The notes beneath the pieces were generated by a model. It made no database searches. It was not told the DNA's origin and saw only the letters and a list, made by a program, of their open reading frames with translations. A stretch of 64,000 nucleotides of DNA from Linum tenue. Taxonomy: Eukaryota > Streptophyta > Magnoliopsida > Malpighiales > Linaceae. Position 1 is the first letter of the stretch; each line of letters opens with the position of its first letter. Both the position numbers and the translations under genes were made by a program. Positions 33,147 through 42,262 of this stretch are shown here, in pieces. The stretch lies in the NCBI GenBank assembly GCA_946122785.1, contig CAMGYJ010000002.1, positions 41,814,495 through 41,878,494 on the forward strand, in the 5' to 3' direction.

Positions 33147-35770
33147 CTACGAATCTCCTCCCTCATCAGTGCGGGACGGCGCCACGACAGTCTGCTCATC
33201 ACCCTTGGTGCCTCCGGAGCCCTCCTTGCCCGCGCTCTCATCATCCGCGCTCTCTTCCTCCTCCTCGTCATCCTCGGGCTCCGACTCGGACATGGACTTC
33301 TTCTGACTTATCCACATCTTCACGTGCTCGACCATAGCGCGAGTGTCCCAACTGAGACCGGGGTTCTCAGGGCGGACTTTCTTCCCAACCGCGATCACGG
33401 CCTTCGTCATGGCGTCCGCCATAATCCTTCCAAAAGGAGGGGACGACTTATACTGACGAATCGCCGCGACCTGGGCCTCGCGCACGGCCTCAGCCTTCGC
33501 CACGCCATGAAGTCGGACCAAGTCCTCCTTCTCCTTCTGGAAGCCCTCGCGGACCTCCTTCAACTTTCCTTTGTAGTCTTCCGCCAACATCTTCCTCTCT
33601 TCAGCAAACTGAGCCTGCAGCTGCGCCCTGATGGCGTCGCGTTCCTCAGCTCGGACGCGCTCCTTCGCAGTCTCGACAGCAGTCTCAAGGCGGCTCTGCC
33701 ACACGCCCAACTCCGTCAAGGCCTTGTTGGCCTCGTTGGTGGCTACCTCGGCACGGGTCTCCGCGCCAGCAAGCTTCCCTTCCAACTGCACAATGCGAGA
33801 CTCGCCCGCCTTCAATCTTGTGTGAGTGGAAGTGCGGTCCTGCTGAGCGCGGAAGGTCGCCAGCAAACCCTACACGAACAGCACCCAGCAACTTAGAAAA
33901 AACGGGGAGTCAATGACGAAAGAAAAACAAAAAGATTGTATGCCAGAACAGAACCTTACCGCCCAATGAATTTGAGCCAAGTCCAGCAAAGGATCCGACG
34001 TCTCGAACCGCGGAGGGATGCTCAGCACGGGTCCAACCGCCCGCAGAGCAGCCTGCGCGGTTTGACTATTACACGCAGCGCCAGTATGCAGCCGCACGTT
34101 GCGGTAATAATCAACCCCGGGGACGCCTCCCAACATGTCGGAGAGCTTCCGCTGCCCACTAGCCCCAGAGCCGCTAGGAGCCATCACCGTTTCTGGGCGG
34201 GGGGAGTTATCCACCTGCCCCGCCGGATCGGCAACGACCAAAGGCTGCTGGCGCGCCTCCTGCACGCGCGTCTCCGGCACTGACGTGATCCGCTCCTTCG
34301 GGTCCATAACCCGCGCAGCCTTCTGCGGGTGCCCACCAGCCGGCTCCTTCTCCGACGCCGATTCCTTTCGCTTCCCGCCACTCGCGGGAGCACTGCTGGG
34401 TTGCCCTCGGTCCTTCCTCTTAGAACCGCCAGCTGGCGCGTTACTACTCTGCGCCCCCTCCTTCTGCTTCTTCTTCCCCTTCCGCGATGCGCGAGGCGCC
34501 CTCGCAACATTGTCCACTGACATCATGCTCGCGAGGTCGGCAAAATCGACGCCTGCAACAAAATATCGTAAGAAACCTGTTAATTATGACAGAATACAAA
34601 GGGAAAAGAAAATAACTAACCATCAGCAAAAAGCTCTTGCAAGATGGCCTCGCGAACTCCGCGCGTGTAAAGATTCATCTTCTGATTCAAACAGGCTTGA
34701 TATTCCCGATCAAGCCCATCATACGAGTCAACGCGCGACTCGAACTTCTTGGTACAACCCTTCTTCCACACCGTGGGCTCATCCACGCGCTCACTCGCCC
34801 ACTCCCCCGCCACTGGCTTGACGTAGAAGAAGCGCTCAAACCATGTCTTCTTCAGCTTGGGAGAACCATACACGAACCCGTCAGGCCTGTTATCGCGCCG
34901 CTTTATGGACAGGCAGTCGCTTGTCTTACTGGGCTCCTTGATCTTGTAGAACTGGCGGAACAGCCCATACGTGGGCTGGATGTTGAGCCGCTTACAGGCA
35001 AGGCGCAGACACGAGACGTGCATAATAATAGAGGGGGAAAGGCGTCCAACTGAGCAGTCGAGACGCCTGTATAAGGCGCACAACAATGGGTCGATGGGAA
35101 ACTTGAAGCCCATCACCCAGTACTCAGTATAAACCCCGAACCACCCTGGGGGGCAATTGCCAACCGTGCTCCTAACGGAAGGCACCGCGTACTCCCAATG
35201 CGGAGGCAAGCCCAACCCGCGCACAATATCCTCGACGTCTTCGCGCGTGTAAATCGAAGAATGGTCAGGCCCCCGCAGCAAGTTATCATGCGGAGCCGGC
35301 TGATCGCCCCACATCTCTGCCCAATCCAAGACGGTGTAGACCGCGTCCACGCAACGGGGACCAAGGCGGCTCATTGCCTCGGTCACGCGCACCACGTTGA
35401 CGGGCTCAGCGATGATCGGCGCGGATTGTGTATCGGAATCTTCGCGCTCGGCCGCGCCCGCAGTACCAGCTCCCCCGGACCCCCCGTCGCGCCCGCGTCG
35501 GATTATTAAGACGCCCTGGGCCCGGGTACTCGGACCGGTATCTCCATCTACCTCTACCTCTGTCTCTTCAAGGAGAAAATCGGAATCCGAGTCGACTCGC
35601 CCCGACGGCGTCAACGGAACCCCGCCGTCCCCGGACACACCACCGTCCTCATCGCCGGAGTTCGCCAATTCCAGCGACGGATCAGAAGAAACACGTGAAA
35701 GGGGGGAAACATTACCTTCTTCGTCGTGTACGATCTCAACCTCGCCGGCGTTGGTGTTGATGTTGTCCAT
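33147..35770 (-). CDS. Three-exon antisense gene of the Tat element
   Basis: Exons in transcription order: 35770-34621, 34552-33960, 33869-33147. Borders are GT-AG (GATG/GTTAGT to TTGCAG; GCG/GTAAGG to GTGTAG), phases agree, and the spliced frame has 821 codons with no stop. Residues about 175-285 (DIVRGLGLPPHWEYAVP, CPPGWFGVY, MGFKFPIDPLLCALYRRL, SPSIIMHVSCLRLACKRLN) resemble the putative gypsy-type transposon domain family (Pfam Transposase_28 type). The middle exon is basic and Ser/Gly/Gln-rich. The last exon is a strong coiled coil (residues about 585-700) ending in an acidic Glu/Asp tract. A possible TATA-like TAATTATAAG lies near 35935-35945. Antisense ORFs at this place are known in Tat elements; their function is not. 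Confidence 0.75.
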
Positions 35771-36335
35771 GATAGCAAGAAACAGCAACAAGAACAAGGA
35801 TCGAAGGCTCAAGATTGTAAAAGAAGAAGAAGAATTACGGCGATGAACCAGAACACGAGAGAGAACAGAGCAGAATTCAGATGTGAAGAATGAAGCAGAA
35901 TGAATCCCAACCCACACAACGGGTCGATACTTATAATTATTAGAGGGAAGTTGAAGGGTTAAAGTAACCTCGAAAATCGCAACCGTCAGACGTTTCGAAT
36001 TTCGAAATTCGCCCGCCCAAACGGACGAACCAGGTAAGGACACGTGGACACCTATTCGGAGTAGGCTCTAGCCGCTGACATAACTAGTTACGCACAGCGC
36101 CTGGGGGGCATGGCACACCCGCGAGGAAAAAGAAAAAAAATCCCGCGAAGATCGCGCACGCATCTCAAGTGAATCAGAATCCCACGACCGGCGCGCACTA
36201 TCAGACGACTACAACTGATATCCTAACGCGGCTACGGAACGGCCAGGCGCGCACAAAGAATCCCAAGAACTGCGCCCCGGGCCCGAGTCAATCAAGCAGA
36301 GACCTAAACAGAGGGCGTCCTCAGAACACCCTCTG

Positions 36336-36347
36336 ATGGGGGGCAAT
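36336..36347 (+). other. Polypurine tract of the Tat element
   Basis: ATGGGGGGCAAT directly precedes the 3' LTR at 36348. Confidence 0.75.
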
Positions 36348-36917
36348 TGTTGGGCATGTGACTCGGGCTTAATCGCCAAGGCAAGACGCGCTGAGATAGG
36401 GCGCGCACGAAGGCTTGTAGGCGCGCGAGTAGAGAGAAATGACGCGCGCGTACTCAGAGTCCTCCACAAGCTGCGCGCGAGTGGAAAGGGGTTAAGGCGC
36501 GGGAGCCCCGACGCGCCGCGAGCCACAAAGCCGCAAGAAGCCTCCCTCGCACACTTCCCAAGGGCCGGCCGCATTGGGATCAGAGATATAGTCGTAGGTA
36601 CACCCCAGACAGGTCCTAGGTAGGGGGATGGCCTAAATCCCTGACATGTCATTGGTCACATCAGGGGTCAAAGTCCCATCATGTAATCCACCCGTTCACC
36701 CACCTCCATGTAGCCTATAAATATGGCATTTACTCCGGTGGGTGAAGGGGATCGCATTTTTCACCATTCTCTCTCTACAAGAACTACTTCTCTTTCTAAT
36801 CTCTCTCTCACTCACTCTCTCTGATCCTGATTCCTCCGCTCAAACCCGGCTCTCACGTTTCTTCTCGACCCAAACTCTCATTCGAACCTCACTCCTACAC
36901 TCAGTTAGGTTCAAACA
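36348..36917 (+). repeat. 3' LTR of the Tat element
   Basis: 570 bp, one visible difference from the 5' LTR, followed by AAAAC at 36918-36922. Confidence 0.93.
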
Positions 36918-36922
36918 AAAAC

Positions 36923-37718
36923 CATAGAAATTCGAAAGGAAACTGAAAATGTTTAGGATCCTTTTAATGTTAAAAATAACCAAATGGATATTTCTGTTTA
37001 GTTTTTTACTAACAAATATCAAACGATTCCCTATAGAATACACTATAATTTAATCATTATGATATCAAATAATTACATAATATATATTTGAAATGATAAA
37101 AATTGGACTAATTGGGTTGGTCGAGGTTGAACCATTTAATAACTTTAACATACATTATATTTTAGCCACTAAGATATAAAATAATAGCATAATATATGTT
37201 ATGCTAGAGAAAATAGCTTGTTTTAGGATGACAAACCCATGATGTTCATTTGTTTTACTTCATGGCCAAACTTCGTATAGGTCAGGTCCATTCAACTCTT
37301 TTATTTTATGGCTAGCTGTTAGCCCATTAGAATCCATGCATTAGTTTATTGTTGAATTTTTTCTTTTTAGCAATAAAAAGGAGTATTATTTTTTTCTCTT
37401 TCATAGATATCTTACCAACACCGAGAAATTAAAGAGCTTAAAGAAACCTATTCTGTTTTTGTGGGCCGCAACAATTTCTGGGCCCGTTTAAATCGGCATG
37501 TATACGGTAAGTTGACCCGTTCCATAGAGGAAAGAGAAAAAAATTGACACTCCCTATTCTACCCTTCCTACAAACGCTCATGGAGCAGGGAATTTGAAAT
37601 GGGGGAAGAATTTTTTCCTTCCTGCTATTATATTATGTGTAGATCTTCATTTTCGATTTCATAAACTATAAATTATAAAATTATAAAAATACAATTTATC
37701 AAAAAAATTACAGTGTAA
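36923..37718. other. AT-rich intergenic stretch, no gene seen
   Basis: No open frame of note, no terminal repeats, no RNA motif. It ends at the target duplication of the next LINE. Confidence 0.5.
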
Positions 37719-38017
37719 CCAGGATGATAATCCCAATGCCCCGATTTATAATCCCCAGGTGTTGCCTGCGGGGGGCGACCTCCGAGTAGCTGAGGTTATT
37801 TGTCAGGGGAGGGGAGTGGTGGGACCTGAAGCTTGGTCAGTGGTTTGACCCGTTCACTTGTTAGGCTATCAAAACTATTCTCCTTCCTAGACAGAATGTT
37901 GAGAATAAGCTGATATGGCATGCTACGTCCGAGGGGATTTCCATAGTTAAATCGGCCTTTCATTTTGCAGTCCTTTTGGATAAACAGAGGGGACATTAGC
38001 GATCCACGGCGAGCTGG

Positions 38018-38389
38018 ATGGATAGAGCCAATTGGATCCGTTTATGGGAGGCAAATATCCCGCTCAAGTTGAAAGTATTTGTCTGGAAAATATTTCACCG
38101 CATCCTGCAAACTACGAAAGCTTTAATTGAGAAGAAGGTTCATGTGCTTCCCAGGTGCCCGGTGTGCTGGGCTGATGAGGAAACCATGGGGCATTTGTTT
38201 CTCGACTGTCTGGTAGCACGGGCGCTTTGGGACTACTCGGGACTGGAATATATTGGGCAAGGGTTGCCTCGTTATACCTTCCCACTTTTCCTCAAAAACT
38301 TGATGTCGATCATTCATGAACCATCGCTGTTCATGAGAGTTGTTGTAGTTCTATGGAGAATCTGGCGGTCTAAACTTGGTGGCCTTTGA
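38018..38389 (+). pseudogene. LINE zf-RVT zinc-binding segment
   Basis: Open for about 123 codons: LWEANIPLKLKVFVWKIFHRIL, then CPVCWADEETMGHLFLDC, the Cys-Cys-His-Cys motif of zf-RVT. The frame stops at 38387-38389. Confidence 0.78.
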
Positions 38390-38463
38390 GTGAAAGCAGT
38401 TTGGGATCCCTTCCTTGATGCGACAACAAAACCAACAATATGAGGAATGGATGAGCTTGCCAG

Positions 38464-38952
38464 TTGACCATGTTTCCAAGTCTACCGTCCCTCGGTTGCA
38501 GCACTTGGATCCTGATGGGTCTAATTCTGTTGTTTGTATGTGGGATGGAGCAGCTAGGAGGGGGATCTCATTCGGCAGGTGAGATGGTTATTATGAACCA
38601 CACTCGGGACATCCTCTTTGCTCATGGGGTGCAATTCATGTTGATTGATGATCACATGGTCGTGGAATTATTTACACTCCGTGAAGCGATTTTATGGTGT
38701 CTAAACCATGACTTCACGAAAATAAGGTTCGAAGGAGATGCGAAGGTGATCATTGATAAGATTCTTCGGGCGGATATCAGAGACAGTTGGATGGGAGTTA
38801 TTCTTGAGGAAATTGTGCATTACTTCGCCATCCATACGGGGTTTACTGTTCGATTTGTAGGTCGACGTAGCAATAGGGTAGCCCATTTTGTGGCTCGCAA
38901 GGCCCTTTCTTTGTACCTGACTACGAGTCGTTTATTTGATTTTCAAACCTAG
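38464..38952 (+). pseudogene. LINE C-terminal RNase H remnant
   Basis: The frame gives VVELFTLREAILWCLNHDF, IRFEGDAKVIID and RRSNRVAHFVARKAL, which match the Glu-containing helix, the second acidic strand and the terminal NxxAHxxA block of plant LINE RNase H. The beginning of the domain with the first catalytic aspartate is in another frame, so it is broken. Confidence 0.72.
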
Positions 38953-39034
38953 CTGAATTCCAGGATATAACTATCTTTGTTTTTGGAATCGATACAAGAT
39001 TATCTTTTGTCAAAAAAAAAAACCCCAGGATGAT

Positions 39035-39291
39035 TTAGATAAATATCAATCGTAGTTTTTTTCTTTATTTCTTCTTAAAGTTCAAGTCTAGTAGAAGTTC
39101 ATTCTTTTTCTTTGTTTCTTCTTGAAGTTCAAGTCTAGTAGAAGTTTATTCTAAAGTTTTCTCATTGCACTCAAAATCTCTGATGTTGTGTTCTCTAATT
39201 GCAACAAGTACTTTGAAGAGTCGATTGATGGGGTCTAAAGGCTTCCTTTCGCGTGACTGCTTACAAAAGTGGTGAATCATCATCTCATTTG
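39035..39291. repeat. Short stretch with internal direct repeat
   Basis: TTCTTTGTTTCTTCTTGAAG and similar words followed by GTTCAAGTCTAGTAGAAGTT occur twice (about 39060-39100 and 39108-39150), a tandem duplication of about 45 bp. No gene. Confidence 0.5.
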
Positions 39292-39841
39292 TGTTGGATA
39301 TTAGGTTGAACAAGACTAACCAAATTAAACCAGTTTTTGGTTGGACCGACCAACCGGTTTGAGATTAGACTGATCGAATCAATAGTATAATTTCATGAAG
39401 GGACACATCCCTTTGGCCTAGTGGCGGTTGCATTATTTTATGGATAAGGACAACTTTATGGATAGAGATAACCTTTCATATGGATAAAGGAACCTTTCGT
39501 ATGGATAAAGACAACCTTTCATATGGATAAATGCAACCTTTCATGAAACAATGCATGAATTCGGCCCCTATAAATATATGCGTGGGGTGGATGATGTCAT
39601 AGACCATCAAACATATTCTTCTTCTTTCTTCCAAAAATTTATAGGTATGCTTTAGTGTTCTTGAGCCTAGAACCTAAAGTGGTGATAGTTTTATACTCGG
39701 GAAAAATTTCCTGTAACCCAAGGCTTTGTAGACGGTAAAAATATTCTTTTCGGAAAGTGAACATAGTCACGACTCTATCACAATCCTAGTCACCCGATCT
39801 CGGGCTATCGCACGTACACTCTCGAATCAAAAGTCCCAACA
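39292..39841 (+). mobile_element. Solo-LTR-like block with TATA box
   Basis: Starts TGTTGG and ends CCAACA, a 6-bp inverted terminal repeat usual for plant LTRs. It contains a short tandem repeat array (39439-39543), a TATAAATA at 39569-39576 and a CT-rich start zone. No primer binding site follows and no matching second LTR is found. The flanking 5-mers do not match, so it may be a recombined solo LTR or a fragment. Orientation is inferred from the TATA box. Confidence 0.5.
39439..39543 (+). repeat. Five-copy ~21-bp tandem repeat upstream of TATA
   Basis: Variants of TATGGATAAAGACAACCTTTC repeat five times head to tail, ending about 25 bases before the TATA box. The placement suggests an LTR enhancer-like array, but that is inference. 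Confidence 0.7.
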
Positions 39842-40269
39842 ATCTATCCTCAATAGAACTCCCAATAACGCCTACCACAATTTCTTCTGAACTTTGTGTC
39901 AAGATACATTCATCATTTTCACTTAGATACTCAAACAACTAACTTACATCCACCTCATTATGACAACCCATACAAATAATCATAATAATAGGACATTTTT
40001 GGGATACTTAAAATAATTATACATGAATTTGGACGATTAAGATAATACAATGAATCAAGAAAGACTGCTAGCAGCCTCGCTCTTCCATCCGTTGATCGAA
40101 TTGCCGGAGCTTTTGTTATAGAAGGATAATACAATGTATTTTAAGAGTTAAGTTTATCAAAATATATAAAAAATTATATTTATACTAAATAAAATTAACA
40201 CACCGTATGAATCTTATTTTAGGATTATAAAGTCATTTATGTTAATCATTTACATTATAAAATAAATTA
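39842..40269. other. AT-rich intergenic stretch, no gene seen
   Basis: No gene or repeat recognised. Confidence 0.5.
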
Positions 40270-40279
40270 TTAATTTATC

Positions 40280-40664
40280 GGGTAAATGACACATTTGGTC
40301 ACTGAGATTATTAAATTGTGTCATGTTTAGTCACTAGAAAAAATTAATATCAATTTTGGTCACTCGAATTACCGAAACTGGTCAAATTTAGTCACTCTCC
40401 CGTCAGTTTCCGTCCAACTCCATTAATGTTGTTGGACGGAAACTTTTGGGAGAGTGACTAAATGTGACATGTTTCAGTAATACGAGTGACTAAATGTGAC
40501 ATTTTTCAATAATTCGAGTGACCGGAGTTGGACAGAGGCTACAGAAGAGTGACCAAATGTGACCTGTGTCAGTAATTCGAGTGACCAAAATTGATATTAA
40601 ATTTTTCTAGTGACTAAATATGACATGATTTAGTAATCTCAGTGACCAAATGTGTCATTTACCC
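40280..40664. mobile_element. MULE-type MITE, 385 bp
   Basis: Ends GGGTAAATGACACATTTGGT and its reverse complement (ACCAAATGTGTCATTTACCC) are almost perfect, and the inverted repeat extends for over 100 bp. The 10-bp TTAATTTATC flanks it on both sides (40270-40279 and 40665-40674). A long terminal inverted repeat with a 9-10 bp target duplication is the Mutator signature. No coding sequence. It shares its terminal sequence with the larger element at 40694. Confidence 0.85.
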
Positions 40665-40693
40665 TTAATTTATCAATTAATTAATAACTTTAT

Positions 40694-42084
40694 GGGTTAA
40701 AGACACATTTGGTCATTGAGATTACAAAATCGGGACATGTTTAGTCACTAGAAAAAGTTAATATCAAATTTGGTCACCACAATTACTAAAATTGGACACA
40801 TTTAGTCACTCGCCGTTAGTCTCCCTCCAACTCCGTTAATGAAGTCCGTTAAGTGCTGATGTGGCAAACAGAATTGCCTAATCAGCCGGATATAACCGAA
40901 CAAAAATAAAACCCGACCCGCCACGTCATTATAACCCGCCACGTCATTAAAACCAACCCAACCCAACCCATGACCCAACCCATCCACAGATGCTCGAATT
41001 GGGTCGTCTGATTCCAGAGTACACTGCGACCAGGTAAGAGCCATCTTTCCCCATGAGAAACGAATCTATGGTACTGACATATGGCCATGGGCGCTCCTGA
41101 TTTTTCCGCGGCGGCGAGGGCAGCTCCAGCTCCGTGAACGCTTCCTTGATTGCGTCGAAGGAGACAAGCCGAGAGCATCCACCGCCGCCGGAAGAAATCC
41201 AGTGGCATCTCGTGGTTGGGGATCCCGCCGCCGTGTTACCGACCCTTCGACCACCGCCGCGGTTCAACCACTCCGGCCCCCGGCGGCAGAGGCGCCGCCA
41301 CGAATCGTTCCTCAGGCTGTACACGAAAATCTTGTGGGATTTGTAATCCCAGAGCCAAACAAGCACCTTGTAGTCCTCCGTTACCGGGTCGAACCCTAAC
41401 CAGAGATCGCTTCCTTCGGGGCGGAACCAGTAAAGCAGCGGCTTCGGCGGCAGCAGCTTGGCCTCTGAAGTCGTGGGATTCCTCCATAGGATGCTCGTGG
41501 AGTTCGTGACGGAAGACGAGTTGGCCGAGATCGTCCCGAATCTGAGAATGGACTCGCTCAATTTCATCTGTGTATCTCCCCTCGTAACCCTAATTTTCAA
41601 TCAGCTGAAACTGTTTAAATTTAGGGGATTACCTACTAATAGTAAATGTTACAGGGAGACATCCTTCACCATCCCTCACCAAATATGTTCGTCTCCTCTG
41701 CTGGGTTAGGTCGAACAGGTTTGCGGGAGGAGGTGGGAGGAAGGAGGAGAGCGGCGGCGACGGTGGTTTTGGGGAAAGAAGGAGGTGGGAGGAAAGAGGA
41801 AGAAGGGTTGGATGGGGTTGGGTCATGGGTTGGGTTGGGTTGGTTTTAATGACGTGGCGGGTTGGGTTTCATTTTTGTTGGGTTATATCCGGCTGATTAG
41901 GCAATTTTGTTTGCCACATCAGCACTTAACGGACTTCATTAACGTAGTTGGACGGAGACTAACGGCGAGTGACTAAATGTGTCCAGTTTTAGTAATTGTG
42001 GTGACCAAATTTGATATTAACTTTTTCTAGTGACTAAACATGTCCCGATTTTGTAATCTCAGTGACCAAATGTGTGTTTAACCC
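40694..42084. mobile_element. Pack-MULE carrying an F-box-associated gene fragment
   Basis: Long terminal inverted repeats (40694-40985 and 41810-42084, roughly 275-290 bp, clearly above 90 percent alike by eye) begin GGGTTAAA and end TTTAACCC. The flanks carry the 10-bp duplication ATAACTTTAT at 40684-40693 and 42085-42094. The left arm has an extra 20-bp direct duplication around CGCCACGTCATTA. Between the arms lies 824 bp of GC-rich sequence of gene origin (next entry) and no transposase. This is the definition of a Pack-MULE. It must rely on a MuDR-type transposase elsewhere. Confidence 0.85.
40986..41809 (-). pseudogene. Captured F-box-associated (FBA) domain gene fragment
   Basis: On the minus strand a frame open from 41600 into the left arm contains LWRNPTTSEAKLLPP, GFDPVTEDYKVLVWLW, HKIFVYSLRNDSWRR, CHWIS and LVSFDAIKEAFTELELP. 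These are, in order, the conserved blocks of the F-box-associated interaction domain that follows the F-box in substrate-binding subunits of SCF ubiquitin ligases. No F-box motif is in the captured piece. A preceding stretch (41720-41640; RRTYLVRDGEGCLPVTF) probably belongs to the same gene upstream of a short gap or intron. It is a partial copy of a host gene; whether it is transcribed is unknown. Confidence 0.78.
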
Positions 42085-42262
42085 ATAACTTTATGGTCTC
42101 AACTGTATTAATTTATAGAGGTAGTTCACAACATGATCAATATTTCAGTACAATATCACCTATCCAACAACAATAAATTACTCTCTTCCTTGGAATCTTC
42201 CCAACTCATTGGGACAATCTCCCTTCTGCCAGCTTATCACTGCTCTTCTCTTTCAAAAGGGT

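Larger units (their letters stand above)
26540..36917 (+). mobile_element. Tat-lineage Ty3 LTR retrotransposon, near intact
   Basis: 10.4 kb, flanked by AAAAC. The 570-bp LTRs (26540-27109 and 36348-36917) start TGTTGGGC, end CAAACA and differ, as far as I can see, only at one base (C at 26781, T at 36588), so insertion is very recent. Order: LTR, primer site, Gag, protease, reverse transcriptase, RNase H, second RNase H, integrase, tandem repeats, a three-exon antisense gene, polypurine tract, LTR. The second RNase H before integrase and the antisense gene are marks of the Tat lineage (Retand/RIRE2-like). One frameshift inside pol is the only lesion seen. Confidence 0.93.
37729..39022 (+). 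mobile_element. 5'-truncated L1-type LINE with poly(A) and target duplication
   Basis: CCAGGATGAT occurs at 37719-37728 and again at 39025-39034, just after an A-run at 39012-39022. The body contains the last part of a LINE ORF2 in three frames: a stretch before zf-RVT (37800-38015, several stops), zf-RVT and RNase H. It begins beyond the catalytic reverse transcriptase. It is an independent insertion from the LINE at 2704-6082. Confidence 0.85.

Noticed and set aside
33324..33896. Plus-strand open frame opposite the last exon of the antisense gene
   Set aside because: It mirrors the coiled-coil exon, has no family motif and is best read as a shadow of the real minus-strand frame.
33870..34526. 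Middle exon of the antisense gene as an independent ORF
   Set aside because: It begins within an exon bounded by clear splice sites in phase with the neighbours. The ends of the open frame beyond the donor are intron sequence.
40950..40985. Telomere-like AACCC repeats in the Pack-MULE arm
   Set aside because: The unit is AACCC/AACCCA and not the plant telomere heptamer. It is part of the inverted repeat arms and not an interstitial telomere.
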